64,000 nucleotides of DNA. Source: Streptomyces parvulus. Lineage in GTDB: Bacteria > Actinomycetota > Actinomycetes > Streptomycetales > Streptomycetaceae. The translations under genes and the position numbers were made by a program. Below are positions 63,928-64,000 of this stretch, one piece after another; position 1 is the stretch's first letter; each line of letters opens with the position of its first letter. The notes under the pieces are model-generated. The model worked only from the letters and a program-made list of their open reading frames with translations, searched no databases and was not told the DNA's origin. Where the stretch lies: the NCBI RefSeq assembly GCF_014648855.1, contig NZ_BMRX01000007.1, positions 186,001-250,000 of the forward strand, in the 5' to 3' direction.

Positions 63928-64000
63928 GCCGCGCCGAGCACCCGGCCGGCCCGTGCGACGGACCCGGACGGGGAACGGCCTCCGGACCGCGAGGCGGGGA

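Overview
The window is a GC-rich (roughly 72 percent) actinobacterial chromosome segment, almost certainly from Streptomyces. The evidence is strong G/C bias at third codon positions, many GTG starts, leaderless starts with a TANNNT box 6-7 bases upstream, an F420-type oxidoreductase, and gene orders typical of the genus (ccr-meaA, psd-pssA, PucR with pyrimidine-degradation genes). It looks like ordinary chromosome arm-proximal sequence. There is no prophage, CRISPR array, rRNA or recognisable tRNA.

Region by region: (1) 1-9.3 kb is an ethylmalonyl-CoA pathway cluster: a duplicated 3-hydroxyacyl-CoA dehydrogenase, a TetR regulator, then ccr, a B12-dependent mutase, a CitE/Mcl-type lyase, a MaoC hydratase and an acyl-CoA dehydrogenase in one tight operon. 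It should assimilate acetyl-CoA and supply ethylmalonyl-CoA and methylmalonyl-CoA extender units. (2) 9.4-10.9 kb holds psd-pssA for phosphatidylethanolamine synthesis. (3) 11-15.6 kb holds glycerate kinase, a NUDIX hydrolase, a sirtuin, and a two-gene alkylation-repair operon (Ada/AlkA fusion, then Ogt). (4) 15.7-25 kb holds a secreted GH2 beta-galactosidase and a five-gene oligopeptide ABC importer. (5) 25.2-25.4 kb holds a 206-bp MITE-like element with 23-bp perfect inverted ends. (6) 25.6-33.3 kb holds a Cml-type exporter, a macrodomain protein with a FAD oxidoreductase, an inositol-phosphatase-like enzyme, a gamma-glutamyltransferase, a decayed fragment and a streptogrisin-type protease. 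(7) 33.7-38.6 kb holds a small unknown protein, a large LuxR (LAL) regulator, 1.2 kb of largely empty DNA and a secreted lamin-tail-domain protein. (8) 38.7-42.2 kb holds a DD-carboxypeptidase, a domain-permuted lipoate ligase and a DUF3558-like exported protein. (9) 42.2-51.1 kb is a pyrimidine/hydantoin catabolic cluster: NCS1 permease, F420-type oxidoreductase, dihydropyrimidinase, two paralogous beta-ureidopropionases, a class III aminotransferase and a PucR regulator. (10) 51.3-64 kb holds a Pro-rich unknown protein, a divergent XRE/methionine-aminopeptidase pair, a ClpC2-like chaperone, a second gamma-glutamyltransferase, small conserved genes, exonuclease III, a metallo-beta-lactamase-fold protein, a PcaD-PcaC fusion, and a deletion scar joining a truncated tartrate/isopropylmalate dehydrogenase to the tail of a LysR regulator.

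The least ordinary signals are regulatory or evolutionary. They are the repeated ATACCGG operator between the XRE and map genes, the GCNCGGTGT boxes next to pucR, the MITE, the PcaD domain whose nucleophile position is Ala, the Asp/Ala repeat inserted in an ABC ATPase, the TDH/LysR scar, and a pyrimidine operon in which an F420-type enzyme sits where a dihydropyrimidine dehydrogenase would be expected. No wholly novel multi-gene system was found.
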